Counted from the first letter of the stretch, positions 41,725 to 50,723 are shown. The stretch is 64,000 nucleotides of DNA from Arthrobacter sp. PAMC 25486 (GCF_000785535.1 NZ_CP007595.1:3556439-3620438); one strand, 5' to 3'. Notes: a model not told the origin generated them from the letters alone. A program made the numbers and translations.

Positions 41725-42725
41725 GCATCCACCGCACTGCGGCTGCGAACGGCTGCCATGAGCTGCGGAACGATCGTGAACGCATCCCCCACAATTCCAA
41801 GATCGGCAATATCAAAGATCGGCGCATTAGCATCCGTGTTGATCGCGATGATCCTTTTCGCGTTCTGCATTCCCACGCGATGCTGGATGGCTCCGGATAT
41901 TCCTACGGCGATATATAGATCAGGTTCGATGATCTGCCCAGTCTCACCCACTTGCAGGCCGCGGTCGCAGTAGCCGGCGTCAACTGCCGCACGTGATGCG
42001 CCGACAGCCGCACCCATGACCTCGGCAAGTTCCTCCACCAGGCTGAAGTTCTCTGCGGAGCCGAGTCCGCGCCCGCCACCGATGACGATGGACGCGGAAC
42101 CCAGTTCGGGGCGGTTAGTGTTGGAGCGCTGTGTTTCAGTGGAGAGCACGACGGCGTCCGGCTCACCTTGCTCGGTGATGGCGATCCGGGTGACACGGCA
42201 TTCGGAGCCGACCTTCGGTGTGGCGGCGCCAGCCGGATCCACACGCAGGCAGATGACCGGCGTGCGGTGGTCAACCTCGGAAACAACCGTATACTTTCCA
42301 CCGAGAACAGGCTGTTGGGCAACCACAGCGCCGTCAGCGAGCTCAAGAACAACGGCGTCGATGATCAGGCCCAGATTTCGGCGGATGGCCAGGCGACCAG
42401 CCAGTTCCCGGCTCTTGATGTCAGCAGACAAGATGACAGCACCGATGTGGCCGCCATCTCCTGCCACGCTATGATCCAACGCAGCCGTCACAGCTGCCAG
42501 CTCAGTGATTATCATCTGCTTACCGGCAGGAATTTCAACTGCGTACGCTGCTTCCGCGCCGTACAACGATGCCTGGTCAATGAGCTGGTCCAGATGCTCG
42601 GATGTGGCAGCGAGAATTGCCACCGGGCGGCCAATGTCGCTGGCGGCAGCAATCAGCCCACCAAAGGCTGCGTTTAGCTGTCCTTGGGTGTGATCCGCGT
42701 AGACCAGCACGTCGTTGATGCTCAT
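41721..42725 (-). CDS. etfA: Electron transfer flavoprotein, alpha subunit
   Basis: The 334-residue protein has the ETF alpha N-terminal domain and the C-terminal FAD-binding signature: GGGRGLGSAENFSLVEELAE, RAAVDAGYCDRGLQVGETG, YIAVGISGAIQHRVGMQNAK and NTDANAPIFDIADLGIVGD. It pairs with the beta subunit encoded just upstream (four-base overlap). ETF accepts electrons from flavoprotein dehydrogenases and passes them to ETF-quinone oxidoreductase. No acyl-CoA dehydrogenase gene is nearby, so the likely donor is another flavoprotein, possibly the FAD protein at 43589. Confidence 0.96.
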   Translation of the reverse strand: MSINDVLVYADHTQGQLNAAFGGLIAAASDIGRPVAILAATSEHLDQLIDQASLYGAEAAYAVEIPAGKQMIITELAAVTAALDHSVAGDGGHIGAVILSADIKSRELAGRLAIRRNLGLIIDAVVLELADGAVVAQQPVLGGKYTVVSEVDHRTPVICLRVDPAGAATPKVGSECRVTRIAITEQGEPDAVVLSTETQRSNTNRPELGSASIVIGGGRGLGSAENFSLVEELAEVMGAAVGASRAAVDAGYCDRGLQVGETGQIIEPDLYIAVGISGAIQHRVGMQNAKRIIAINTDANAPIFDIADLGIVGDAFTIVPQLMAAVRSRSAVDA

Positions 42726-43510
42726 ACGAGTCCTTCCTCTATGAGGTAATCCGAGATTCGCTGCGCGGCACTGCCGTCATCGGCGAATTTCTCTCCTGAA
42801 GTCCTGCTGGGATTCTCAACGACAGAGCGCACTACATTGGCGCCGACGGGTTGACCATTGGAGTGTGAAGGGCCAGAGCCCGCCAACCCCTTGGCATCCA
42901 TCGTGAGAATCTTCTTGCGCTTGGCAGTCATGATGCCTTTAAAACCCGGGAAGCGCGGATCAGCAATGTGTTCCGTCACCGAGACCACTGCCGGAAGTTT
43001 TGCCTGGATGTGTTGGACCATGTCGTCGAGGACGCGCTCGCCGGTGAGAACGCCGTCGACAATGTCAAAGGCGCGAAGGGACGTGGCTTGGGCAAGTCGG
43101 AGGATTTCGGCAAGTGCTGCAGGAACTGCTCCGCCGCGGCCATCCGTTGAGGTGTTGCCAGTGAGGATGACATCAAAAGGTTCAAGCCCGCGCAGACCCG
43201 AGGCCAGGATCCTGGCCGTGCGGACCAGGTCGGCTCCGGCAAAATCCGGATCATGTAAATGGACAGCTCGGTCCGCGCCCATGGCCAGCCCATGTCGTAA
43301 CGCGGCAACTGTCTTGTCGGGCCCCATGGCCAGGACAGTTACTTCTCCTCCGTGTTCCTTGCGTAGTTGAAGCGCCTTTTCGAGGGCGCGTTCACTAATT
43401 TCATCGACAATGGCTTCAGCCGGTTCTCGCACAATTCGACCCGCTTCTACGTCGATCGTTCGCGACGAGGCCGTGTCCGGAACCTGTTTTATCAGTACTG
43501 CAATTTTCAT
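42722..43510 (-). CDS. etfB: Electron transfer flavoprotein, beta subunit
   Basis: The 262-residue protein begins MKIAVLIKQVPDTASSRTID and carries the AMP-binding and adenine-pocket features of ETF beta (LAMGPDKTVAALRHGLAMGA, GNTSTDGRGGAVPAALAEIL). The LPAVVSVTEHIADPRFPGFK stretch is the recognition loop region that contacts the partner dehydrogenase. It overlaps EtfA by four bases and follows the FAD oxidoreductase after 78 bases. As a pathway-specific second ETF copy, it probably serves only this catabolic operon. Confidence 0.96.
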   Translation of the reverse strand: MKIAVLIKQVPDTASSRTIDVEAGRIVREPAEAIVDEISERALEKALQLRKEHGGEVTVLAMGPDKTVAALRHGLAMGADRAVHLHDPDFAGADLVRTARILASGLRGLEPFDVILTGNTSTDGRGGAVPAALAEILRLAQATSLRAFDIVDGVLTGERVLDDMVQHIQAKLPAVVSVTEHIADPRFPGFKGIMTAKRKKILTMDAKGLAGSGPSHSNGQPVGANVVRSVVENPSRTSGEKFADDGSAAQRISDYLIEEGLV

Positions 43511-43588
43511 TGTTTCCTCTCACAAATTCCCATTGCTCAAACGGCCGATGCCCCTACAAGGGACGGCCGGAACATGCCGGGAATTTTC

Positions 43589-45004
43589 TTAGTTTTCAGC
43601 TCCACGGTTGGCCGCATGCAGGGCGGCAATTCGACCGAAGGTCAAGGCGTGCGCCACGGAGTTGCCGCCTCCAACGTAGCGTTCTCCCAAGACACCTCCA
43701 GCTGCTTCACCTGCTGCATACAGCCCTTCAACGGGTTCCCCATAGACGTTTTGGACGCGGGCATGGGCGTCAATCTGCAATCCGGTGTGGGTGCATACAA
43801 GTTCCCCGGGAACCATCTTCACGGCGTAAAATGGACCAGTTTCTATGGAGGCCAGGTGCGTGTCAGCGCCCTTGGCCGCTAGTGTTCCGTGCCGCAGGAA
43901 GTCCGCATCGAATCCGTCGGCCATCAAGTTGTTGAAGCGGGCCGTGCTGGCCTCAGTAGCCCGTGCGTTGATACCAATCGCCGCTGCCAGGTTCGCCAAG
44001 GTGTCTGCCCTGTGTACCAAGCCCGTCTCAATCTGGGCAAGGATATTTTCCGCATTCCAGTCCGCATAGCCGGAGGGAAGTCCCAGACGCGCTGTCTCGT
44101 CAAAGATCGCCCACGCAAATCCATCGTTGTCCTTAAGGATGCCGGGACTGACGGCGTACGGTGCGTCTTCATCCATGAACCGGCGGCCGTCGGCGTTGAG
44201 GTATATGCGGGAGGCAGGCGGAAATCCGCTTTGCCAATGGTGGTAGCGCTGGAAGGAGGCTGTCACCAGCAACAGACCCCAGCCGTGGCCGAAGAGGGCC
44301 AAATTGTTCTGCTCGGCGAATCCAATGTGATCACCCCGGCTCCCGGGGGCTGCAACGGAGAATCCGTGGGACCCGGCCGTGAGCGCCTCGGGATATAACC
44401 TGGCGACCAGTTCGGGGTTTTGCCCGAATCCACCGCTTGCCACTAGGACGTTTGGGGCGGTCACTTCGATGTCGTCTGCGATGACTCCCCTGACCTTCCC
44501 GTCCTCGATGAGGATTTCGCTGACCCGGGTGTTCACCACCAAGTCTGCCTCAAGGCTGCGACGTGTCCGGTCGAGCGTCTGAATCAGGCCATAGCCCTGG
44601 TCTTTGGGGACATGCCCACGCCATACATCTTCGACACCGGCACGGGTCAGGCCCGGTTCATGGGCGCTCGAGGACTGTTGCGCGGGAAGTTCCAACCCGA
44701 TTTCCTTCAGCCATTCAACAACGGATGCCGCTTCCGTACAGTAGGCCATGGTTGGGCCAGGAAGGACGCGCCACTGATTGAGGTCCATGTAGTGCTGGTA
44801 AAACCGTTCGGGGGTGTCTTCCACGCCCAACTCACGCTGGACGCTGGTTCCAGCTGCCGTCAACATGCCGGCCGACAACTGGGTGGAGCCTCCGATTTCC
44901 ATTTCGGCTTCGAAAACGATAACCGATAGTCCCTCCTGTGCAGCAGTTACGGCTGCGGCAAGGCCTGCGCCACCGGCGCCGATAACGATGAGGTCGTAGT
45001 CCAT
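43589..45004 (-). CDS. FAD-dependent oxidoreductase (KstD/fumarate-reductase-like)
   Basis: The 471-residue protein has the dinucleotide motif VIGAGGAGLAAAVTAAQEG at residues 7-25, the GGSTQLSAG loop and the C-terminal FAD contacts EGLYAAGEAAGGVLGERYVG. The central capping domain includes SRIYLNADGRRFMDED and Arg-rich segments. It belongs with fumarate reductase and 3-ketosteroid-delta1-dehydrogenase flavoproteins, which introduce or remove C=C bonds next to a carbonyl. It lacks heme motifs. In this operon it could desaturate a cyclic ketone or acid and pass the electrons to the adjacent ETF. Confidence 0.88.
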   Translation of the reverse strand: MDYDLIVIGAGGAGLAAAVTAAQEGLSVIVFEAEMEIGGSTQLSAGMLTAAGTSVQRELGVEDTPERFYQHYMDLNQWRVLPGPTMAYCTEAASVVEWLKEIGLELPAQQSSSAHEPGLTRAGVEDVWRGHVPKDQGYGLIQTLDRTRRSLEADLVVNTRVSEILIEDGKVRGVIADDIEVTAPNVLVASGGFGQNPELVARLYPEALTAGSHGFSVAAPGSRGDHIGFAEQNNLALFGHGWGLLLVTASFQRYHHWQSGFPPASRIYLNADGRRFMDEDAPYAVSPGILKDNDGFAWAIFDETARLGLPSGYADWNAENILAQIETGLVHRADTLANLAAAIGINARATEASTARFNNLMADGFDADFLRHGTLAAKGADTHLASIETGPFYAVKMVPGELVCTHTGLQIDAHARVQNVYGEPVEGLYAAGEAAGGVLGERYVGGGNSVAHALTFGRIAALHAANRGAEN

Positions 45005-45045
45005 TGAACTTTCCTGTCTATCCTTGACGCCTGCAGTTGCGGCAA

Positions 45046-45873
45046 TCAGATGTGCTGTGAGCCGCCGTCGACCGCCACAGTGGTTCCGGTGACGTAGCGG
45101 GCGCTGTCCGAGAGCAGAAACAGGAGGGTGCCGAAGACCTCTTCCGGAGCGCCGATGCGGCGCAGGGGAATGCTGCCCAGGGCCTTGTCCAGAGCGCCGG
45201 GCTGTTCGTGCACCCAGCGGGTCATTTCCGTGTCAATGAAGCCGGGCGCCACTGCATTGACGCGGATATTGTGTGGGCCCAGTTCGACGGCGAGGCAGTT
45301 TGTCAGGTGCTTGACGGCTGCCTTGCTTGAGTTGTATGCCCCACGGGTCACACGCACCCGGACCGCAGCGACAGAAGCCATGTTGATGATGGCGCCGCCA
45401 CCATTTTCCTTCATGTGGCGAGCGGCCGTTTGTGCACCAAACAGCACGCCGTTGAGATTGACCTGGTAGGTAGAGTTGATCTGCTCGGGAGTGATGTCCA
45501 GGATGTCTGCCTGGGGGAAAATGCCGGCGTTGTTTATCCAGAAATCAACCCGGCCAAACTGGTCGAGGGCGTGCTTCAACACAGCATCGTGGTCATCCGG
45601 GTTTGTCACATCAACAGCGGTGCCCACCACTTTGCCCGCGGATTCGTTGTCGCCGAGCTCCGTGTTGATGTCGGCAGCGGTTCGCAGGACATCAGCTTCG
45701 TTGATGTCGGCCGCAACGATGTTGACGCCCTGACGGGCCAGACCACGGGCAAACACTGCGCCCATGCCACGAGCTGCGCCGGTAATAACAGCCACTTTGC
45801 CGGCCATCTCGGGATGTATGGCGAGCATTGGTGTGGTGATGCTTCGTGTGGGATTCTCGATCACTGCAGTCAT
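45046..45873 (-). CDS. Short-chain dehydrogenase/reductase
   Basis: ATG 45873 follows AAGGAC by about 8 bases. The 275-residue SDR has the cofactor loop TGAARGMGAVFARGLARQG (31-49), the NNAG motif (WINNAGIFPQ), the catalytic Ser in INMASVAAVRV and Tyr/Lys in GAYNSSKAAVKHL. The end VTGTTVAVDGGSQHI is classical. An Asp after strand 2 (VAADINEADV) favours NAD(H). It would oxidise or reduce a ring alcohol or ketone. Its start is three bases from the stop of the SnoaL-like gene upstream, so they are coupled. Confidence 0.93.
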   Translation of the reverse strand: MTAVIENPTRSITTPMLAIHPEMAGKVAVITGAARGMGAVFARGLARQGVNIVAADINEADVLRTAADINTELGDNESAGKVVGTAVDVTNPDDHDAVLKHALDQFGRVDFWINNAGIFPQADILDITPEQINSTYQVNLNGVLFGAQTAARHMKENGGGAIINMASVAAVRVRVTRGAYNSSKAAVKHLTNCLAVELGPHNIRVNAVAPGFIDTEMTRWVHEQPGALDKALGSIPLRRIGAPEEVFGTLLFLLSDSARYVTGTTVAVDGGSQHI

Positions 45874-45875
45874 TT

Positions 45876-46301
45876 TTATTGTCCTTTGTTTTCCAAGATG
45901 ACCTGCCGACGCGCAACTTTCCATGCACCGTCGATCTTGATGAGTTCATCTTCAATAGTTGTCAATCGGAGGATTTGTGCGACACCCTGCACGGGTGTTT
46001 GAACGATCATCAGATAGGCGGATGTTGTAGCCTGTCCCGGCGCCGCCATGCTGGTGATGTGGGCGTTCGTGATGACGTGGCGCGTTCGCGGGGATTTATT
46101 GGTGAAACTTTTAGCAAAGTAGATAAGTGATTCTCTGCCCGTGACCGGCTCGGGATAGCTGGGTGAATTGAAGCAGCCGTCCGGAATGAACGTTTCAGCC
46201 CACATCTGTGCATCGCCGGTGTCAATGGCGCGGGATTGTGCACCATACAGCTGCATCACTGCCAGCAAGGTCAGCTCAAAACCGTTCACGAATGCCTCCA
46301 A
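45876..46301 (-). CDS. SnoaL-like (NTF2-fold) protein, first gene of the operon
   Basis: The 141-residue protein has the small NTF2/SnoaL fold: LLAVMQLYGAQSRAIDTGDA, QMWAETFIPDGCFNSPSYPE and a HVITNAHITSM strand. It is clearly different from the 162-residue SnoaL-like protein at the other end of the operon. One could be a ring isomerase or dehydratase and the other a hydrolase or partner subunit, but that is open. It is the promoter-proximal gene of the minus-strand operon and starts opposite the MHS transporter across a 370-base region with two palindromic sites. Confidence 0.82.
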   Translation of the reverse strand: MEAFVNGFELTLLAVMQLYGAQSRAIDTGDAQMWAETFIPDGCFNSPSYPEPVTGRESLIYFAKSFTNKSPRTRHVITNAHITSMAAPGQATTSAYLMIVQTPVQGVAQILRLTTIEDELIKIDGAWKVARRQVILENKGQ

Positions 46302-46333
46302 GAATCACGTTGTATTCAGCAAATTTCCACGAT

Positions 46334-46346
46334 TGCGATAAACGCA
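46334..46346. promoter_or_regulatory. TGCG-N5-CGCA site 1 in divergent promoter region
   Basis: TGCGATAAACGCA lies 33 bases before the SnoaL-like start. It differs from the site at 40298 at one position in the spacer. Confidence 0.6.
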
Positions 46347-46502
46347 CTCCGTGTGCGAAAACAACTGTACCTTAGTGAGCGAGTTCACAAAACCTGGCGG
46401 CCTGCTGTCGAGTCGGCCCGTCGCTCGAAATTAGTGACTGGATGGAACTGCCTTGCTTTTCGTGACGTGGCGCACATAGACTATCGAACATCGCAACATG
46501 GT

Positions 46503-46515
46503 TGCGTTATCCGCA
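46503..46515. promoter_or_regulatory. TGCG-N5-CGCA site 2 in divergent promoter region
   Basis: TGCGTTATCCGCA lies about 160 bases before the MHS transporter start. It has the same arms and spacing as the other two sites. Confidence 0.5.
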
Positions 46516-46672
46516 CTCTTATTTTTCTGGCGGAACGGCCTTCGTTCGTATCGAAATATAGACAGGTCAGCTCGCGCTGGCCCCGGTATGACATCCAACT
46601 GGCGCCATTTCCCGAAAACACGCCCTAGCTGGGACGTGGTCTTATTTGGCCTCTGACACCCAAGGAATGAAT

Positions 46673-47989
46673 ATGGATTCAACAATGAAAGCGTTGCCCC
46701 CAGAGCAAGTAGAAAAACCGAAGCAAAAGACATCTACGGTCATCAAGGCTGCAGTTGTTGGCACGGTCGTTGAGTACTACGACTTCGGCATGTACGGCTA
46801 CATGGCAACCATGATCGGCGCACAGTTCTTCGTCTCGCATGACCCGGCAGCGGCACTGCTGGGAACCTTCGCCGCCTTTGCCGTGGCGTTCTTCCTCCGT
46901 GTCCCGGGAGGCATCTTCTTCGGTCACATGGGCGACAAATATGGGCGCAAGAAGGCGCTCTCTTGGACCATCCTGCTCATGGTTGCGGCTACCGTACTTA
47001 TGGGCCTGCTGCCAAGCTATGCCACCCTCGGTGTCTGGGCGACCATCTTGTTGGTCCTTTGCCGCTGCCTGCAGGGATTTGCAGCTGGTGGTGAATTGGC
47101 TGGCGCCAACGCGTTCGTGGCCGAATCTGCCCCCGCAAAGTGGCGGGCAACGCAGACCTCCATGGTCAACACTGGCACGTACCTGGGCTCCTTGATCGCC
47201 TCACTGGTTGCCCTGGGTATCAACAGCATGTTCAGCTCCGATCAGGTCATGGATTGGGCCTGGCGTGTACCTTTCATCCTGAGCCTGCCCATCGGCATCA
47301 TCGGCGTCATCATCCGTAACAAGATGGAGGACACCCCGCAGTTTGAGAAGTTGGAAGAAAAGGGAGAGATCGCAAAGCTGCCCATCAAGGAACTCCTGAG
47401 CACCTCCAAGGTCAGCCTCATCAAGATCATCGGTCTGGGCGCACTCATCACTGGTGGCTACTACATTGCCTCGGTATATGCCGCCACATACCTTCAAACA
47501 GTTGGACACTTCACTCCCCAGGTGGCCTTCCTGTCCACGTCCCTTGCCCTGATTCTGGGAGTGATCACCCTTCCCATTGCCGGCTATTGCGCCGACAGAT
47601 TTGGCCGCAAGCCCGTGATTCTCACCGGCTCCGCAGGTGCAGTTCTTCTCGGTGTCCCGATGTTCATGATGATGTCAGGCGGGGTTGTTTGGCAGGCCAT
47701 CGTCGCCCAGTCAACACTTTTCATTTGTGTTTCCATCGTCAACGGGGCCTCCTATGTGGCCTACGCCGAGATGCTCAAGGCATCCGTTCGGTATAGCGGG
47801 CTCGCACTGGGCAACAATGTCACTAACATGTTCCTCGGAGGCACGGCACCGTTCATTGCCACACTGTTGATCAGCATGACAGGAAACACGATGGCCCCAG
47901 CGGGATACTTTGTCTTCTGTGCACTTCTCACCTTGATCACGGTCTTCTTCATCAAGGAGACCAAGGGCGTCGAATTGCAGGGTGGTTAG
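46673..47989 (+). CDS. MHS-family (MFS) aromatic/organic acid:H+ symporter
   Basis: ATG 46673 has AAGGA at 7 bases; earlier in-frame starts lack a site. The 438-residue protein has twelve helices and the MHS features: the N-terminal VVGTVVEYYDFGMYGYMA, the loop HMGDKYGRKKAL between helices 2 and 3 and the second-half copy CADRFGRKPVIL. MHS members import shikimate, citrate, proline/betaine or aromatic acids such as 4-hydroxyphenylacetate and benzoate. Divergent from the ETF/FAD operon, it is the probable importer of that pathway's substrate. Confidence 0.9.
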   Translation: MDSTMKALPPEQVEKPKQKTSTVIKAAVVGTVVEYYDFGMYGYMATMIGAQFFVSHDPAAALLGTFAAFAVAFFLRVPGGIFFGHMGDKYGRKKALSWTILLMVAATVLMGLLPSYATLGVWATILLVLCRCLQGFAAGGELAGANAFVAESAPAKWRATQTSMVNTGTYLGSLIASLVALGINSMFSSDQVMDWAWRVPFILSLPIGIIGVIIRNKMEDTPQFEKLEEKGEIAKLPIKELLSTSKVSLIKIIGLGALITGGYYIASVYAATYLQTVGHFTPQVAFLSTSLALILGVITLPIAGYCADRFGRKPVILTGSAGAVLLGVPMFMMMSGGVVWQAIVAQSTLFICVSIVNGASYVAYAEMLKASVRYSGLALGNNVTNMFLGGTAPFIATLLISMTGNTMAPAGYFVFCALLTLITVFFIKETKGVELQGG

Positions 47990-47992
47990 TCC

Positions 47993-48802
47993 ATGGAAAG
48001 CTCCCCAAAACATAATGACTTTGCCGGAAAAAGCATCCTTATTACAGGTGCGGCAAGTGGCATGGGCCGAGCCGAGGCCCTGGCCGTAGCCAGGGAAGCT
48101 GGCAAGGTCTGGGTTGCCGACATCTCCGAAACGGGCTCCGATGTCGCGGAAGAAATCCGAGCAGCAGGTGGATCAGCGCAGTTCCACCGCCTCGATGTTA
48201 CAGATTTCCAGGCCTGGCAGGAATTGGCGGACCATATCCAGGCGACCGACGGCAAGCTCGACGGCCTGATCAACAATGCCGGCGTCAGCCATCGCAGCTC
48301 CATCATGGAAACGTCGCCTGCCGACTGGCACCGTGTCATGGACATCAACCTCAATAGTGTCTTCTATGGGATGAAGGCCATGGCTCCCTTATTGGAGAGC
48401 GCGGGCGGTGGGGCCATCGTTAACATCTCATCCATCGCAGGCATGCTGGGCTACTTCGCAGCCGGCTATGGCAGCAGCAAGTGGGGCGTGCGTGGCCTGA
48501 CAAAGGTTGGCGCCATGGAATTTGCGGACAAGAACATCACGGTGAACTCAGTGCATCCCGGTCTGGTGGACACGCCGTTGCTCAACTCGGGGTCAACAGA
48601 GTTTGTGGACCAAAGCCTCATCTCCGTGCCCGCGGGCAGGCTGGCGCAGGCCGGTGAGATTGCTGACGTCGTGCTCTTCCTGCTCTCAGAGAAGGCCCGA
48701 TACATCACGGGAACAGAAATAGTCGTTGACGGTGGTCTTACCTCCGGCGGTCTCTATCACCGCATCCTGCGGGACGTACACAAACAGCAGCAAGCAGCGT
48801 AG
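47993..48802 (+). CDS. Short-chain dehydrogenase/reductase
   Basis: The gene starts three bases after the transporter stop. The 269-residue SDR has TGAASGMGRAEALAVAREAG (19-38), NNAG in GLINNAGVSHRSS, the catalytic Ser in VNISSIAGMLGYF and Tyr/Lys in GYGSSKWGVRGL. It ends ITGTEIVVDGGLTSGG, plus a 17-residue Gln-rich tail. An Asp at the end of strand 2 (VADISE) favours NAD. It is a second dehydrogenase of the same pathway, distinct from the one at 45046. A strong terminator follows. Confidence 0.93.
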   Translation: MESSPKHNDFAGKSILITGAASGMGRAEALAVAREAGKVWVADISETGSDVAEEIRAAGGSAQFHRLDVTDFQAWQELADHIQATDGKLDGLINNAGVSHRSSIMETSPADWHRVMDINLNSVFYGMKAMAPLLESAGGGAIVNISSIAGMLGYFAAGYGSSKWGVRGLTKVGAMEFADKNITVNSVHPGLVDTPLLNSGSTEFVDQSLISVPAGRLAQAGEIADVVLFLLSEKARYITGTEIVVDGGLTSGGLYHRILRDVHKQQQAA

Positions 48803-48815
48803 TCTCGAGAATTCT

Positions 48816-48849
48816 TTGGGGTGGGCATCGATGTTGATGCCCACCCCAA
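48816..48849 (+). terminator. Rho-independent terminator after MHS-SDR
   Basis: The arms TTGGGGTGGGCATC and GATGCCCACCCCAA pair perfectly around a 6-base loop and are followed by TTTTCG. Confidence 0.85.
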
Positions 48850-48935
48850 TTTTCGATATGGGCAGGGCGCTTCCGGCCCGACAAAATTTTGAACCGGAGA
48901 AATGATCGTCGGTTGTAATGAAAGGAGCCCTCGTG

Positions 48936-49886
48936 GTGACCACAAGGAAGAGCTCGTCCAAGGAAACAACTTTGAAAAAAAAGATGGGACCATACGCCAG
49001 GAAGACGATACTTACCACGGCGGTTGTGGTGGCCATGGTTGCTGTGGTCCTAGCGGCGAAGTGGTTGCGCAGTTCAGGAGTCATTGATGGATTCCTGGCC
49101 GATTATCCGGGGCATGCCAGACTTCCCGAGACGTCGCCGACCGGCTTCCCGGCCTGGCTTGGCTGGCAGCACTTCCTGAATATGTTCTTTCTGGTGCTGA
49201 TCATCCGCTCGGGTTGGCAGGTGCGGCGGACTACGCGACCGGATGCCTATTGGACCCGCCATAACAAGGGCTTTATCAGGACCAAGGGCAGTCCCGCCAA
49301 GATCAGTCTTGACCTCTGGCTCCATCTGTCCGTGGATATTCTGTGGCTGATCAACGGCCTGGTATTTGTTATTTTGCTGGGTGTCACTGGCCATTGGATG
49401 AGGATTGTCCCCACCAGCTGGGACGTCATTCCTAACGCGTTGTCAGCGGCGGTGCAGTATGCCTCGCTGGATTGGCCTACGGAAGACAGTTGGATTTCGT
49501 ATAACGCGCTGCAGCTTCTGGCCTACTTCTTGGTGGTTTTCGTGGCGGCGCCCTTGGCCTTTGCCACGGGTGTCCGAATGTCCGGCATCTGGCCACAGCA
49601 GGCCGCCCGGTTGAACAGGGCCTATCCGATTGCCGTGGCCAGGTCTGTGCATTTCCCCGTCATGGTGTTCTTCGTGCTGTTTGTGGTGGTGCACGTGTTC
49701 CTGGTGCTGACCACGGGAGTCTTGCGGAATCTTAACCACATCTACGCTGGAACGGACGACGCCGGCTGGCTGGGATTTGGTCTCTTCGTGGGTTCCCTGG
49801 TGGTCATTTCAGCAACTGTTGTGCTGGCTCGGCCTGTCTTCCTGCGTCCCGTAGCCTCCCTGATGGGAAAGGTGTCCAAACGTTGA
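48936..49886 (+). CDS. Di-heme cytochrome b-type membrane protein
   Basis: I start at GTG 48936 (AAGGAG 8 bases upstream); GTG 48933 and ATG 48918 are alternatives. The protein has about 316 residues and at least five membrane helices. Histidines are placed as in cytochrome b561/formate-dehydrogenase gamma-type proteins: WQHFLNMFFLVLI, LDLWLHLSVDILW, and two in SVHFPVMVFFVLFVVVHVFL. It would carry b-hemes and link a soluble or peripheral dehydrogenase to quinone. No molybdoenzyme subunit is next to it, so its partner is unknown. Confidence 0.75.
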   Translation: MTTRKSSSKETTLKKKMGPYARKTILTTAVVVAMVAVVLAAKWLRSSGVIDGFLADYPGHARLPETSPTGFPAWLGWQHFLNMFFLVLIIRSGWQVRRTTRPDAYWTRHNKGFIRTKGSPAKISLDLWLHLSVDILWLINGLVFVILLGVTGHWMRIVPTSWDVIPNALSAAVQYASLDWPTEDSWISYNALQLLAYFLVVFVAAPLAFATGVRMSGIWPQQAARLNRAYPIAVARSVHFPVMVFFVLFVVVHVFLVLTTGVLRNLNHIYAGTDDAGWLGFGLFVGSLVVISATVVLARPVFLRPVASLMGKVSKR

Positions 49887-49893
49887 AGGTCAG

Positions 49894-49919
49894 GGCCGCG
49901 GCAACGATTTGCCGCGGCC
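49894..49919. terminator. Terminator after the cytochrome b gene
   Basis: The arms GGCCGCGGCAA and TTGCCGCGGCC pair around a 4-base loop; CTTTTTG follows 11 bases later. The MarR gene converges on it. Confidence 0.8.
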
Positions 49920-49977
49920 ACAACCATCAGCTTTTTGTATATTTCTGAACTAAATTTCCGACTTTTTTGCGTGAAGA

Positions 49978-50586
49978 CTACTGCCGTGAGCGTGCTCCGA
50001 CAATGTCTCTGTGTCCCATCATTTTCTCCAGGAGCATGATTAGCAGCTGCTGCTCGATGGGCGTTAAGGATGAGACCCAGAGGGTTTCACGCTGGTTCTG
50101 TTCCCGGAAGGCGGCCTGGACTTCGTCCAGGCCGCTCTTGGTTAGGGACAGCGTGATGGCCCGCCGGTCAGCGGTGCCGGGAACCTTGCGCAGCAGCCCT
50201 CTGCTGGTCAGGGTGTTGGCGAGATTTGATACTGCTGCCCGGCTCATGCCAGCAAGGCTTGCAGTCCGTCCGGATTCCATGGGCCCCGCCAACCATAAGA
50301 CAAACATGAGTCTAAAGCTGGCCCAAGAATGCCCGTTGGGTCGATGTACGGAGGCCTCGAGGTCATAGACAATCTGGCTCGCAGCCCGGCTGAGGGTCAA
50401 GATGACCCTGTTGGCGCCGCTGTCGTTGTCGGGAATTTCCTCATCGAGCCTCCGGCCGGCCAATTCCACGAAGGAAAAGTAGTCCAGATCGACGCCTGGT
50501 GCCTCAATTGTGGGAGGCGAACTCGTAGTAGTGGCCTCCGTGGATGCTTTGCGTGGTGGCGTGGTTTCGTGGTCCTTGCTGGTCAT
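49978..50586 (-). CDS. MarR-family transcriptional regulator
   Basis: The 202-residue protein has a disordered N-terminal tail rich in Thr, Ser and Pro. A MarR winged helix follows: SFRLMFVLWLAGPMESGRTA, MSRAAVSNLANTLTSRGLL and the wing KVPGTADRRAITLSLTKSG. It is divergent from hmgA across 137 bases and is the natural candidate for homogentisate control. MarR and IclR proteins both serve this role in other bacteria. I see no clear perfect dyad in the 137 bases, so the operator is not located. Confidence 0.9.
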   Translation of the reverse strand: MTSKDHETTPPRKASTEATTTSSPPTIEAPGVDLDYFSFVELAGRRLDEEIPDNDSGANRVILTLSRAASQIVYDLEASVHRPNGHSWASFRLMFVLWLAGPMESGRTASLAGMSRAAVSNLANTLTSRGLLRKVPGTADRRAITLSLTKSGLDEVQAAFREQNQRETLWVSSLTPIEQQLLIMLLEKMMGHRDIVGARSRQ

Positions 50587-50723
50587 TGCTCACGTCCGTG
50601 TTTGAGGTTTGTTATAGATCAAGTCGCAAAATTTAGTACATGTGTTTATGATGTTACCAAGAGTGTCGCGCATCACCATCAAGCTGGACGCGTGACAGCC
50701 CGCTCCAATGGAAGGAATGGATC

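Noticed and set aside
41236..46301. Fatty-acid beta-oxidation operon because of ETF genes
   Set aside because: No acyl-CoA dehydrogenase, enoyl-CoA hydratase or acyl-CoA ligase is present in the operon.
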